DNA of 64,000 nt from Anaerolineae bacterium (GTDB taxonomy: Bacteria; Chloroflexota; Anaerolineae; Aggregatilineales; Phototrophicaceae): positions 62,001-126,000 of the forward strand of contig JAIOHM010000158.1 of assembly GCA_019912965.1 (NCBI GenBank), in the 5' to 3' direction. Below are positions 24,205-32,616 of the stretch, in pieces. The notes beneath the pieces were generated by a model that saw only the letters and a program-made list of their open reading frames with translations, searched no databases and was not told the origin of the DNA. Each line of letters opens with the position of its first letter. The stretch's first letter is position 1. Position numbers and translations under genes: made by a program.

Positions 24205-25608
24205 CTACTGGACTGGGGCTGGTATCGTTGTACTGATATGCATTCGTTTGATTAAACGGCTGTTGAGCAGCAAACCGAGAACGAGACGTGGCATGTGACG
24301 CTTAAAAATATAGGGAGACCGGTAGAGCTTTAATCGCATCATCGCTCGAAGGACGATTCTCATATAATATTTTTGGATGAGGCGATACATTTCCGGTTGC
24401 GATAATTTCGTCGTTGGCAGGACAAAATGAGCCAGATCATAAACCTCCCGATGATGGGTTGTTACAGTGCCTTTCATTTCTTCATGAAAGCCTGTCCCTG
24501 GTAGTGGTGTCAGCGGTGTCAGTTCTGTCAGAGCAATGTTGGGATGCCGCCTGACATACGCATCAATCCGTTTGAAATCTTCTTCAGTGTAATCGGGCAT
24601 GACCAAAAATCCGGCACTCAGGACAATGCCATTCTTCGCCAGAATTTCGATTGCCTTCTCGTTAATCTCGATACTCGTTTTCTTGTTCACCTCTTTGATG
24701 CGCGTATCGTCGATGGCTTCCAATCCGGTCATGACCATCATCAGTCCGATTTTCGCCCACTTTGCAAATATCTCTGGATTCTTCACAACACAATCCGTGC
24801 GGGTGTATGCAAAGTACCGTTTCTTAATGCCTGCCTCTACAATCAGATCGTGCAGACGCTCCATTCGTTTCACATCAATGAAGGTATGGTCATCACAGAA
24901 CATAATGAAATCTTCTTTGATCGTTTTTAGGTCTTCGACAATCAGTTCAGGCGAACGAGCAATAAAGCGTCGCTGCGTAAAATGCTGGCACGAACAGAAG
25001 TTGCAGGGGAACGTACATCCTACTGAGGTCTGGATTGAGGCAATCGAGTCTTCAAACAGATAATAATAGCGCGAACGGTATTTCGCTGTTAGCGAACGAT
25101 CTGGATGCGGGAGATGATCCAGATTAGGAGGAAACGGGCGCGGGGTGGTGAGGCAAAATGTGCCATTGCGCGGCAATCCCAATCCCAGAATGTCATCGAA
25201 GTTCTTTGTGTGTGTTTTCTCCCATCGGGCCACGATTTCTCTGAAGGCTGGCACGCCTTCACCAATCACCACCACATCAATAAAGGGCGTGTTGAACTCG
25301 TGTGGACACAGGGTCGCATGATGTCCACCAACGACCGTCAGAATATCGGGATTGAAGATTTTAGCTGTCTTGAGAACCCGCTGTGCGGTATAGGTCTGTA
25401 CAACCTGAGCGCTGACCCCAACTATATCGGGTTGAAAACGCCGCAGTGTGCCTTCCAGATCGGACTCGATTTCCATATCCAGCAGTTCAACATGATGCTC
25501 ACGGACTGCTCCGCCGATAATCTCTAAACCCAGCGGTTCAACCTTTGCCAGGTGTTTCAAGCCAACCGTTAAAGCTCCGCTGGGTGGGTTGACCAGAAGA
25601 ATTTTCAT
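24205..25608 (-). CDS. B12-binding-type radical SAM protein
   Basis: A 467-residue protein. The N-terminal 130 residues form a cobalamin-binding-like Rossmann domain (MKILLVNPPSGALT, DIVGVSAQVVQTY, VVGGHHATLCP). The radical SAM cluster motif is VGCTFPCNFCSCQHF, with C198, C202 and C205 as the CxxxCxxC ligands. VMTGLEAIDDTRIKEVNKK is a typical later radical SAM segment. A DxHxxG histidine that would bind cobalamin base-off was not seen, so cobalamin may bind base-on or not at all. Possible roles are methylation, isomerisation or C-C bond chemistry in a specialised pathway. It lies upstream of the dehydrogenase. Confidence 0.9.
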   Translation of the reverse strand: MKILLVNPPSGALTVGLKHLAKVEPLGLEIIGGAVREHHVELLDMEIESDLEGTLRRFQPDIVGVSAQVVQTYTAQRVLKTAKIFNPDILTVVGGHHATLCPHEFNTPFIDVVVIGEGVPAFREIVARWEKTHTKNFDDILGLGLPRNGTFCLTTPRPFPPNLDHLPHPDRSLTAKYRSRYYYLFEDSIASIQTSVGCTFPCNFCSCQHFTQRRFIARSPELIVEDLKTIKEDFIMFCDDHTFIDVKRMERLHDLIVEAGIKKRYFAYTRTDCVVKNPEIFAKWAKIGLMMVMTGLEAIDDTRIKEVNKKTSIEINEKAIEILAKNGIVLSAGFLVMPDYTEEDFKRIDAYVRRHPNIALTELTPLTPLPGTGFHEEMKGTVTTHHREVYDLAHFVLPTTKLSQPEMYRLIQKYYMRIVLRAMMRLKLYRSPYIFKRHMPRLVLGLLLNSRLIKRMHISTTIPAPVQ

Positions 25609-25620
25609 ATATAGCCCTCT

Positions 25621-26166
25621 CTAAAGTCCCCGTACAGCGAACATCATCAGTAGAAATGTCAGCACCAGAACACTCAATCCCGCACGGGGAATAATTTGCA
25701 GACGACGCAGAATCAGCGCAAAGGCTTCGCTATCGGACTCTTCATGAGCTGCTACTACATGCGGTTCTAAACGATGTTCGGCAACGAAATGAAAGAGGGT
25801 GAGTCCCAATCCTAATAAGCCGCCCATCAGAATGCTCCACCCCCACCGGGATGAAGTCAGGCGAGCAATCGCTACATCGATTTGCCAGCCGTTCAAGCTC
25901 AGATTTAGAACTGCCCCGGCAAGTATCGTTGTCAGTGAAAGAACGGATGCCAGACGGAAGATGCGTGGGAAGATGGCAGCCAGGAACCATCCACGTTTCC
26001 CGGGTTCCAAACGAGCGAGGATGGGGACAAGAACGAAATTGACAACGACGACTTCGCCCAGCCAGGCTGCTCCAGCGAGAATGTGTATCCAGCGCAAAAG
26101 GTTTGTTATGGTCACTTCGATCTTACTCTGTTGTCGTGTAGAGTCACTTGTATCTGTAATGTGCAT
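25621..26166 (-). CDS. CopD-like four-helix membrane protein
   Basis: A 181-residue membrane protein with four predicted helices. TNLLRWIHILAGAAWLGEVVVV at the N-terminus carries the HxxxxxWxG pattern of CopD/DUF2269-like proteins, and RLASVLSLTTILAGAVLNL and the final SVLVLTFLLMMFAVRGL are the other main helices. It is a relative of the 19265-19789 protein. A TGTGA-N6-TCAC dyad lies 148 bp upstream, so this gene is predicted to be in the same regulon. It ends 13 bp before the radical SAM gene in the same direction and may head its operon. Confidence 0.7.
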   Translation of the reverse strand: MHITDTSDSTRQQSKIEVTITNLLRWIHILAGAAWLGEVVVVNFVLVPILARLEPGKRGWFLAAIFPRIFRLASVLSLTTILAGAVLNLSLNGWQIDVAIARLTSSRWGWSILMGGLLGLGLTLFHFVAEHRLEPHVVAAHEESDSEAFALILRRLQIIPRAGLSVLVLTFLLMMFAVRGL

Positions 26167-26503
26167 AACTAATCTTGCATAAGAACATGAATTTGGCGGT
26201 CAAAGGTTCTTTGTCTGATTCAGCGAGATACTTTTTGTGAGAAGACAAGCCAAAACTGGGTGTATCACTATACCCGGATATAGCTCATGTTAGAAAGAAT
26301 GTGAAAAAGGGGATGTGACTCAAGTCACGCTATCTCTGCTGATTGGCACATCGGTAGATTTACAGTGAATCGGAGTGACTACTGTGGACAAAAGCAATCC
26401 AAACAGATTCCATTGGGGAGTGGTGTGTCTCTACGAGCAGGTCACTGTTCGGTTGGCAAGACTAAGCTGGAAATGCGACCACGAGCTGGCAAATCGACCA
26501 GCC
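26167..26503. other. Intergenic region with CRP/FNR-like site
   Basis: No gene was seen in this 337-bp interval between the TDT channel gene and the CopD-like gene. The only feature identified is the palindrome at 26314-26329. Confidence 0.6.
26314..26329 (-). promoter_or_regulatory. CRP/FNR-type palindromic site upstream of second CopD-like gene
   Basis: TGTGACTCAAGTCACG matches the perfect hemerythrin site in 15 of 16 bases. On the minus strand a T-rich run follows and a possible -10 lies about 20 bases downstream, again centring the dyad near -41. The first downstream gene on that strand is at 26166. Confidence 0.68.
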
Positions 26504-27562
26504 TTATTTTGTGAAAGTTCTTAGAGACTTAAGGGTATGGTGAAGCATCCCGAAAAAGACTACAAACCATGCTGCCCAGGCAATAAAGATAAAAAGATGC
26601 GGAATCACTATTAAGAAAGGCAGTTGAAGGGCGTTGGCAAGCCGAAACGTGCAGGCCGTATACATCCCCAAAGGGAATACCATTCCCCAGTACTGCGGGT
26701 CATAGCGCAAAGGGAATCGTTGCAGGAGATGACGCCATACACCCAGCAGCAGCAGCAGCGGTATCCACCATGTTGCGGTTGCCCAGAAAAATAAGGTGAA
26801 ACCTTTGAGAAATGGCAGCAGTTCAGTAAGTAGGGTCCAATGTTCTGCGTTCAGAATAAGGAGTGATCCGGCGAGGGTGGTCACGGCAACAGCTCCCATA
26901 TTGATCCAGAAAGGTGGAGTCAGAGTTTCTTTGACAATCGGGAGAAACGTGAAACGATAAAAAATCAGGGTGATGATCAGGATGTAAATCATCCCGCCGG
27001 AGAGATAAAGACATAGGTTAAAGAACAACAGGACGGATTGTTCTTCACCACGCTGACTGGCCAGCAGTGTTCCCAGGACCGAAAGGGATTGCGTCGCTAC
27101 AATGCTGAGTAACCATGTACCAGTCAACCCCTGTTCCAAGGATGGCTTGGATTGTATGGTTGTTACGATGGTGAAAAAGGCATAAGTGAGGAAGATCCAT
27201 AATACCAATCCCAAAAGCCATAAACCAGCCGCAACAGTGTACTGCCCGGCAATGACGATGAATTGGCTGCCTAATATACATGTTCCTGCGACCAGGGTAA
27301 AAAAACTTGCACTGCGACCGTGATTTTTGAATTCATCAACAACACGTTCTGGAAATCTCCATAAACGCAAAATAAAGAGTATACAGAGGATAACATAGGC
27401 TGGGACATTGAACAGAAATAAGCCCCAGGCTACAACATGGACTTCAAGCAAAAGTGACGCGATAGAAATGATACCCGTCGCCATCACCAGCGCGAAATAT
27501 CCCGGAAAGAGGTTGGCAATAACGCTGGTAAAACCTTTGCTCAGATCATTTGTCGAGTTCAT
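26504..27562 (-). CDS. TDT/SLAC1-family anion channel or transporter
   Basis: A 352-residue protein with about ten hydrophobic helices. LFPGYFALVMATGIISIASLLLE (residues 18-40) is the signature of tellurite-resistance/dicarboxylate (TDT) transporters, related to the plant SLAC1 anion channel. Members move malate, sulfite, tellurite, nitrate or other anions. It is the last gene of the molybdoenzyme operon and overlaps the DUF6755 gene by 17 bp. An oxyanion product or substrate of the enzyme is a reasonable guess, but this is inference. Confidence 0.88.
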   Translation of the reverse strand: MNSTNDLSKGFTSVIANLFPGYFALVMATGIISIASLLLEVHVVAWGLFLFNVPAYVILCILFILRLWRFPERVVDEFKNHGRSASFFTLVAGTCILGSQFIVIAGQYTVAAGLWLLGLVLWIFLTYAFFTIVTTIQSKPSLEQGLTGTWLLSIVATQSLSVLGTLLASQRGEEQSVLLFFNLCLYLSGGMIYILIITLIFYRFTFLPIVKETLTPPFWINMGAVAVTTLAGSLLILNAEHWTLLTELLPFLKGFTLFFWATATWWIPLLLLLGVWRHLLQRFPLRYDPQYWGMVFPLGMYTACTFRLANALQLPFLIVIPHLFIFIAWAAWFVVFFGMLHHTLKSLRTFTK

Positions 27563-27788
27563 AAGTGTAATAGAGCAAGCCGAGATTTAAGCCCAGGCAA
27601 CCAAGACTGACTACCGCAGCAGGCAGTAACACGCCATCGTCGCCACCCAGGAAGGCGTTCATTGACGCGACGAAAAGCCATAATTGCAGGACAGCAATCA
27701 AACCGACAAAACACAGGATTCCAGTCACAATGGTGGTGCGCTGTGAACGTGAAAAATGGGACCGTCGCCGATTGGGCCGCCTGTTCAT
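27546..27788 (-). CDS. DUF6755 family small membrane protein
   Basis: An 80-residue protein with a basic N-terminus (MNRRPNRRRSHFSRSQRT) and two TM helices (about 22-46 and 55-75). This matches DUF6755 proteins found beside molybdoenzyme/Rieske operons. It may help assemble or anchor the complex. It overlaps the Rieske gene by 4 bp (ATGA) and the TDT gene by 17 bp. Confidence 0.75.
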   Translation of the reverse strand: MNRRPNRRRSHFSRSQRTTIVTGILCFVGLIAVLQLWLFVASMNAFLGGDDGVLLPAAVVSLGCLGLNLGLLYYTYELDK

Positions 27789-28342
27789 ACGGTACGCCTT
27801 TCAATGCCTGTGGCAAATATTTTTCCATCACGAATGTCTAATAGAACTCGTGCCAGGGGACGCTCAGGCGGTCCAGCAATCGGGCGTCCAGTAGGCAAAT
27901 CATAATAACCCTCATGACATGGACAGTGAATGACATTATTCTCCGGCTCTGGAATGACTGGACACAGCAGGTGGGTACACTGCTGTTCATAGGCAACGAA
28001 GTTCTCCTCAGAAATACGGACTAGAATACGTGAGGGACTTCCTTCGGGGTACTCAAAAACATGCGTCCCACCAATCGGAATATCGGCGACGTTCGCAATT
28101 TCAAGCACAGGCAGCACCTCAGTGGAACGTTGCAGCGCTTGAAATAGCAGAAAAAACTGACCTGTCGTGAATGCACCGCTGACCAGCATCAGAAATTTGA
28201 CAAAATCACGTCTGGATATGTAATTGTACTGCGGCAGATCAATCGGAAAATCCTGCCGCCAACGGGGCTGTTCCTCGGCAGAACGACCATCAGGAGTCTT
28301 TGAGTAACTATCATTTTTCGTTAAAGTGTTTTCTTCGCTCAT
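27785..28342 (-). CDS. Tat-anchored Rieske [2Fe-2S] protein
   Basis: A 185-residue protein. The Rieske ligands are CTHLLC (C122, H124) and CPCHEG (C140, H143), with C127 and C142 as the likely disulfide. A YISRRDFVKFLMLVSGAF segment (about 41-58) is a twin-arginine signal anchor, so the domain should sit outside the membrane as in bc1-type Rieske proteins. It shares a base with the ferredoxin-like gene upstream and overlaps DUF6755 downstream, so coupling is tight. It presumably takes electrons from quinol. Confidence 0.9.
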   Translation of the reverse strand: MSEENTLTKNDSYSKTPDGRSAEEQPRWRQDFPIDLPQYNYISRRDFVKFLMLVSGAFTTGQFFLLFQALQRSTEVLPVLEIANVADIPIGGTHVFEYPEGSPSRILVRISEENFVAYEQQCTHLLCPVIPEPENNVIHCPCHEGYYDLPTGRPIAGPPERPLARVLLDIRDGKIFATGIERRTV

Positions 28343-28986
28343 TACGTTAACTCACTATACATGTTTGCCAGCAGCGGGTCATCGACCATATCCTGAGTGG
28401 ACGGGGCTTCATACATCGCACGCACCATTTCGACCAGGTTGAATGGTTCTTCGACTGGCACCATCATATTGACCTTGGTTGTGATCGTCTGACGCCCAAA
28501 CTGGAAGGTATTCACGGGACGCGAATTGGGCCGCATTGCCTCGATTTCTTCACGAGTGCCATAGTACAAAGCCTGACTTGGACACACTGATGCACACATG
28601 GGTTTTAAACCAACTGAAGTGCGGTCATAACACATATCGCACTTCATCATCATATTCATACCTGTGTGCATCTTCGGAACTCCAAAAGGACAGGCTAGCA
28701 CACAGTTATTACAGGCGATACAGCGCGGCTTCAGGGCTGTTTGTACAATGCCGTCCTCGGTACGCTTAATCGCATCCGCCGGGCAGACTTCGGAACAGGT
28801 CGGAGAATTGCAGTGCATACAGACCACGGGAGCTGTCTGAGTCGAAACCGAACGGTCAATAAAATCGAGCTGAATCATCGACACACCTTTGTGGGTGTCG
28901 CACTCCGAACAAGCTTGCAAACATGCCTGACAGCCGATGCAACGACTGCTATCGATAAAAAATTCATGTTCTTCTGGCTTAGGCAT
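28342..28986 (-). CDS. 4Fe-4S dicluster electron-transfer subunit
   Basis: A 214-residue four-cluster ferredoxin of the NrfC/HycB/DmsB kind. Cys motifs are visible at CIGCQACLQACSECD, CMHCNSPTCSEVCP, CIACNNCVLACPFGVP and CDMCYDRTSVGLKPMCASVCP. It carries electrons between the membrane quinol side and the molybdoenzyme. No signal sequence was seen, so it is cytoplasmic. It follows the molybdoenzyme by 128 bp and abuts the Rieske gene. Confidence 0.9.
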   Translation of the reverse strand: MPKPEEHEFFIDSSRCIGCQACLQACSECDTHKGVSMIQLDFIDRSVSTQTAPVVCMHCNSPTCSEVCPADAIKRTEDGIVQTALKPRCIACNNCVLACPFGVPKMHTGMNMMMKCDMCYDRTSVGLKPMCASVCPSQALYYGTREEIEAMRPNSRPVNTFQFGRQTITTKVNMMVPVEEPFNLVEMVRAMYEAPSTQDMVDDPLLANMYSELT

Positions 28987-29114
28987 CTCTACTCCTCACT
29001 CAGCTCGATTGCTTACCGTTTTCTCCCAATTAGACTGTTGCAGAGCTTTTAAAGCGCATTCCCAACATCATCCATACATATGCTAGGAAGCGCTTAGTTC
29101 GCTGCTCCTAGCGG

Positions 29115-31322
29115 TTAATCTGCCTTACGAATCCTCACCGCACAGACTTTATATTCGGGTATCTTGGAGATAGGGTCTTGGGCGGAGACGGTAAGCTGGT
29201 TAACGCTCTTGCGGTCAGCCCAGTGATAAGGAATAAAAATTGTATCCGGGCGAATAGTGCGAACCACGCTGGCTTGCAGTGTTACATCACCACGCCGAGA
29301 TTCCGCTGTGACCCAATCTCCATTCTGGATACCCATTTGATCTGCGAGCGATGGATGAATTTCAATACGGGGTTCCGGGTACTGATCGACGAGCGGTCCG
29401 ATGCGCCGGGTCTGGGTGCCGCTGAGGAACTGACTGACCACGCGCCCGGTAGTCAGAAAGAAGGGATAATCCTGATCAGGATCTTCTGCCGGAGGCGTAT
29501 ATGGCGCAACATTAAAGCGGGCTTTGCCATCGGGAAAATAAAACGGACCCGCGCCCTGTGCTACTGGATTCCAAGAACCGAGTTCAAACAGGCGTGGTGT
29601 TCCCGGATGATCATCGGACGGACAGGGCCAGAAAACCCCACCCTGAGCTTCAATCTTCTCATAAGAAATTCCTGAATAATCGGCAGTGCCACCAGCAGAA
29701 GCCTGCCGCAGTTCATTGAAGATTTCGCGCGGCTCCTGGAAGGTAAAGCCCTGTTCTCTGCCTAATGCGCGGGCAATATCCTGAATGATACGCCAGTCCT
29801 GACGGGCATCACCTGGAGAGTCAACCGCCTTATTGATTTTGATGACCCGCCCCTCAATTTGAGTTACGGTTCCCTCATCTTCCTCGTGGAGTGAACCGGG
29901 AAGTACAATGTCGGCATAGCGAGCAGTTTCATTGAGGAAGAAGTCAATCGCCACATAAAATTCCAGTTTCTCAAGCTGCGCACGCACGTAGCTGTTGTCC
30001 GGCAGCGACACCAGCGGGTTAAAGCAAATGCTCAAAAGCCCCTTGATTTCTCCCCGGTCAATCTTGCGGAAAATCTCGTAAGCATCCACGCCGGGCATCG
30101 GCAGGGCATCGGGATTCATCCCCCACACACCAGCGACATGCGCACGATGCGCTGGATTTGCCAGGTCGCGTGCGCCGGGTAGCTGGTCACATTTCTGCCC
30201 GTGTTCACGCCCGCCCTGACCGTTTGCCTGACCCGTAATGGTTGCATACCCGCACTGCGGGCGACCAATCCGCCCGGATGCCAGCACGATATTGATCGCG
30301 CCCAGCACATTCTGTACCCCATGACTGTGATGCTCAATACCGCGTGCGTGCATCAAGAAACTTTTGCTGGCAGTTCCCCACCATTCTGCTGCTTGGAGGA
30401 TGGCGCGTTCAGCGATCCCGGTTGCCTGCGCTGTTTTATCCGGTGTCCATTCGCGCACACTCGCCGCGACATCATCGAAACCGACAGTATGGTTATTAAT
30501 AAACTCGTGATCCAGCCAGTCGTTCTCGATCATGAGATGCAGGATGCCATTGAAAAGAATCACATCGCGCCCCGGCTTAATCGGCAGGAACAAATCACAG
30601 GTGCGGGCAATGGGCGTAATGCGTGGATCGACGACGATGATTTTGGCACCCTGTTCACGTGCTTGCCATACATAATCGGTGGTAATTGGCGCACAGTCGG
30701 CAATATTTGCCCCGCTGATCCACACCACATCGGTGCCGATGATGTCGATCCAAGGATTGGCTGCCCGGTCAATGCCGAATGCTTTTTTGTTCCCGGCGGC
30801 AGCGCTCACCATACATAGTCGTCCGTTATAGTCGATGTTCGCCGTTCGCAGGCACATGTGGGCGAATTTGCCCATCAGGTACGTTTTTTCTGTCGTCAGA
30901 CTGGCTCCGCTGAGCAGGGCAAAGGCATCGCGTCCATATTGGGACTGGATGTGCTCGATTTCGGAAGCTACCCGCTTAATGGCAGTTTCATAATCCATTG
31001 AGCTGAAACCACCGGGCGACGCGGTGTCCTGCTGCATTGCGTACAGCAGTCGATCTGGATGACTGCCCTGTAAATAGCGTTTTACGCCTTTCGGACACAA
31101 TTTCCCCTTATTGAAGGGGAAATCATACCAGGGTTCAAAGCCAATAACCTGATTTTCATACACCTTAAGCTGAATGCCACACTGCTGTCCACAGAAGCAG
31201 CAGTGTGTTTTGACGAGTTTATCTGGCTCAACACCTGTATCGAGACGCATCCCACTGGTGTAAGCGAGGGTTGGACCAAATTGTTCTTGAATCTCGATTA
31301 TGCTTGCAGGTAACTTACTCAT
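29115..31322 (-). CDS. Molybdopterin oxidoreductase, NasC/NarB-like (nitrate reductase or formate dehydrogenase-type)
   Basis: A 735-residue molybdo-bis(MGD) enzyme of the cytoplasmic type. The N-terminal [4Fe-4S] ligands are C41 or C42, C44, C48 and C76 (CCFCGQQCG, KLCPKG). The likely Mo ligand is C170 in NGRLCMVSAAAG, a Cys not Sec, and that context resembles assimilatory nitrate reductases more than formate dehydrogenases (RVCHxPS). TGQANGQGGREHGQKCDQLPG also fits NasC-like enzymes. There is no twin-arginine signal. The C-terminal ETARYADIVLPGSLHEEDEGTVTQIEGR is family-typical. An FmdE-like neighbour also leaves formate chemistry possible. It lies between cytochrome b and 4Fe-4S genes. Confidence 0.88.
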   Translation of the reverse strand: MSKLPASIIEIQEQFGPTLAYTSGMRLDTGVEPDKLVKTHCCFCGQQCGIQLKVYENQVIGFEPWYDFPFNKGKLCPKGVKRYLQGSHPDRLLYAMQQDTASPGGFSSMDYETAIKRVASEIEHIQSQYGRDAFALLSGASLTTEKTYLMGKFAHMCLRTANIDYNGRLCMVSAAAGNKKAFGIDRAANPWIDIIGTDVVWISGANIADCAPITTDYVWQAREQGAKIIVVDPRITPIARTCDLFLPIKPGRDVILFNGILHLMIENDWLDHEFINNHTVGFDDVAASVREWTPDKTAQATGIAERAILQAAEWWGTASKSFLMHARGIEHHSHGVQNVLGAINIVLASGRIGRPQCGYATITGQANGQGGREHGQKCDQLPGARDLANPAHRAHVAGVWGMNPDALPMPGVDAYEIFRKIDRGEIKGLLSICFNPLVSLPDNSYVRAQLEKLEFYVAIDFFLNETARYADIVLPGSLHEEDEGTVTQIEGRVIKINKAVDSPGDARQDWRIIQDIARALGREQGFTFQEPREIFNELRQASAGGTADYSGISYEKIEAQGGVFWPCPSDDHPGTPRLFELGSWNPVAQGAGPFYFPDGKARFNVAPYTPPAEDPDQDYPFFLTTGRVVSQFLSGTQTRRIGPLVDQYPEPRIEIHPSLADQMGIQNGDWVTAESRRGDVTLQASVVRTIRPDTIFIPYHWADRKSVNQLTVSAQDPISKIPEYKVCAVRIRKAD

Positions 31323-31364
31323 GGTAATTTTCCATTCACTTACAACCCCTGAACTCCATGCTCA

Positions 31365-32516
31365 TCACGCATGGAAATTGCTCGCATCTTCTTTTCCCAG
31401 TGGACCTTCACCGAGTACGGGATTTGCATATTGGGGTGTAGCAGGTTTGTAGCCGGGCGGTGTTGTACTGCTGCCTCCCCGATGCTGACGCCAGATCGCG
31501 CCCTGTGCCAGGGTGAAGATGGCACGACGGCAGTGGGGACAAATCCACTGGTAGTGTTCCACCGGACTATCGGGTATGTCATAACGATAGCCCAGCGCCT
31601 TTTCGGTCTCAATTAAATCTTCGATGTGCAGGCGTGATGAAAAAGGCGCACCGCACCGACGACAGCAGGCTGCTTCACCCTCTTCACCTGCCTGTTTGTA
31701 ATACTTAACACCGATTTGCGCTGGACGCTGGAAGATGTGAAAGAACTTGCCAAAAGGCAGGTAAACAAACGCAGCGATGACGGTGATGGCGTGCAAGATT
31801 GCGATAAAATCGTAAGCATACCCTCGCAGCCATGTGTAGCTGACGGTCAGCATGATTCCGGTCAGAGCAGTAGAAAATAGAATGATGAGCGGCAGAATAT
31901 CTTCAGCGAAATGCTGAAGGGCGGCTGCACCTTCCTCACGCATCCGTCGCCGCATCGCCAGCATCGTTCCCGCCATAATTAAAATTGCCGACCAGACCAG
32001 TCCATGAAACAGGATAAAGGCGAAGAGCGAATCGACTTCAAATGTAAAGGTCGGGAAACCAAAGATATAAGCCTGGTACCAGTGCAAATCACCGGGGACA
32101 TGCTCAAAGTGAAGCCAGCCAAAGACTAAGGGAAAGGTGATAGCAATCCCAATAATCCCACCCCATAAAAGCATGAGGTGGGTGATTCCGCGCAAACGAC
32201 TGCGCCGGAAAATAAAGCGATGGGTCAGAATGTTATCGACAATCAGGACAGGCCAGTTCAGCAGGTTTCTAAACAGAGATCGGGGATTCAGGAAGGTTTG
32301 CCAGCCACGTTTCCAGTACATGGCCGTTGGTGGGCGTTGCAGCCACATGGTATACCGGTATACGATGCCGAAGGTGGCAAAGAGCGTAGATGCCGTGTAT
32401 GCAACCAGGGATGCATCAAAATGGGCCAGATTACGCGATCCGATGACAATCAGTACCGCCAGTACTATTGTCACCAGAAGTCCCATTCCTGCCGCTTTAA
32501 TAACTTCTTTTGGCAT
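31365..32516 (-). CDS. NarI-like cytochrome b membrane subunit with C-terminal zinc ribbon
   Basis: A 383-residue protein with about six TM helices, including GITHLMLLWGGIIGIAITFPL, FAFILFHGLVWSAILIMAG, ILPLIILFSTALTGIMLTVSY and YDFIAILHAITVIAAFVYLPFGKFFHIF. His residues in these helices could bind heme b, as in NarI-type quinol-oxidising subunits. The C-terminal soluble part has CCRRCG and CPHCRR, four Cys that look like a zinc ribbon. It is sometimes misannotated as an MFS transporter. It is the first gene of the operon and probably gives the quinol-oxidising entry point. Confidence 0.85.
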   Translation of the reverse strand: MPKEVIKAAGMGLLVTIVLAVLIVIGSRNLAHFDASLVAYTASTLFATFGIVYRYTMWLQRPPTAMYWKRGWQTFLNPRSLFRNLLNWPVLIVDNILTHRFIFRRSRLRGITHLMLLWGGIIGIAITFPLVFGWLHFEHVPGDLHWYQAYIFGFPTFTFEVDSLFAFILFHGLVWSAILIMAGTMLAMRRRMREEGAAALQHFAEDILPLIILFSTALTGIMLTVSYTWLRGYAYDFIAILHAITVIAAFVYLPFGKFFHIFQRPAQIGVKYYKQAGEEGEAACCRRCGAPFSSRLHIEDLIETEKALGYRYDIPDSPVEHYQWICPHCRRAIFTLAQGAIWRQHRGGSSTTPPGYKPATPQYANPVLGEGPLGKEDASNFHA

Positions 32517-32616
32517 AAGCTGATACCATTGGCACTATTTTCTAAAAACTATATCGTTAAAATCTTAGCATATTGCAGAAATCGTTACAAACATCTTTTT
32601 TGAAGGGTAACGAACA
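32517..32616. promoter_or_regulatory. Divergent intergenic region between cytochrome b operon and mobA
   Basis: This 100-bp AT-rich region separates the divergent molybdoenzyme operon and mobA. No confident -35/-10 pair or metal-responsive (ModE) site was identified. It is a likely joint promoter. Confidence 0.4.

Noticed and set aside
29115..31322. Selenocysteine-containing formate dehydrogenase
   Set aside because: The candidate Mo ligand is Cys170 and there is no in-frame TGA, so no Sec codon. The motif context also resembles nitrate reductases more.
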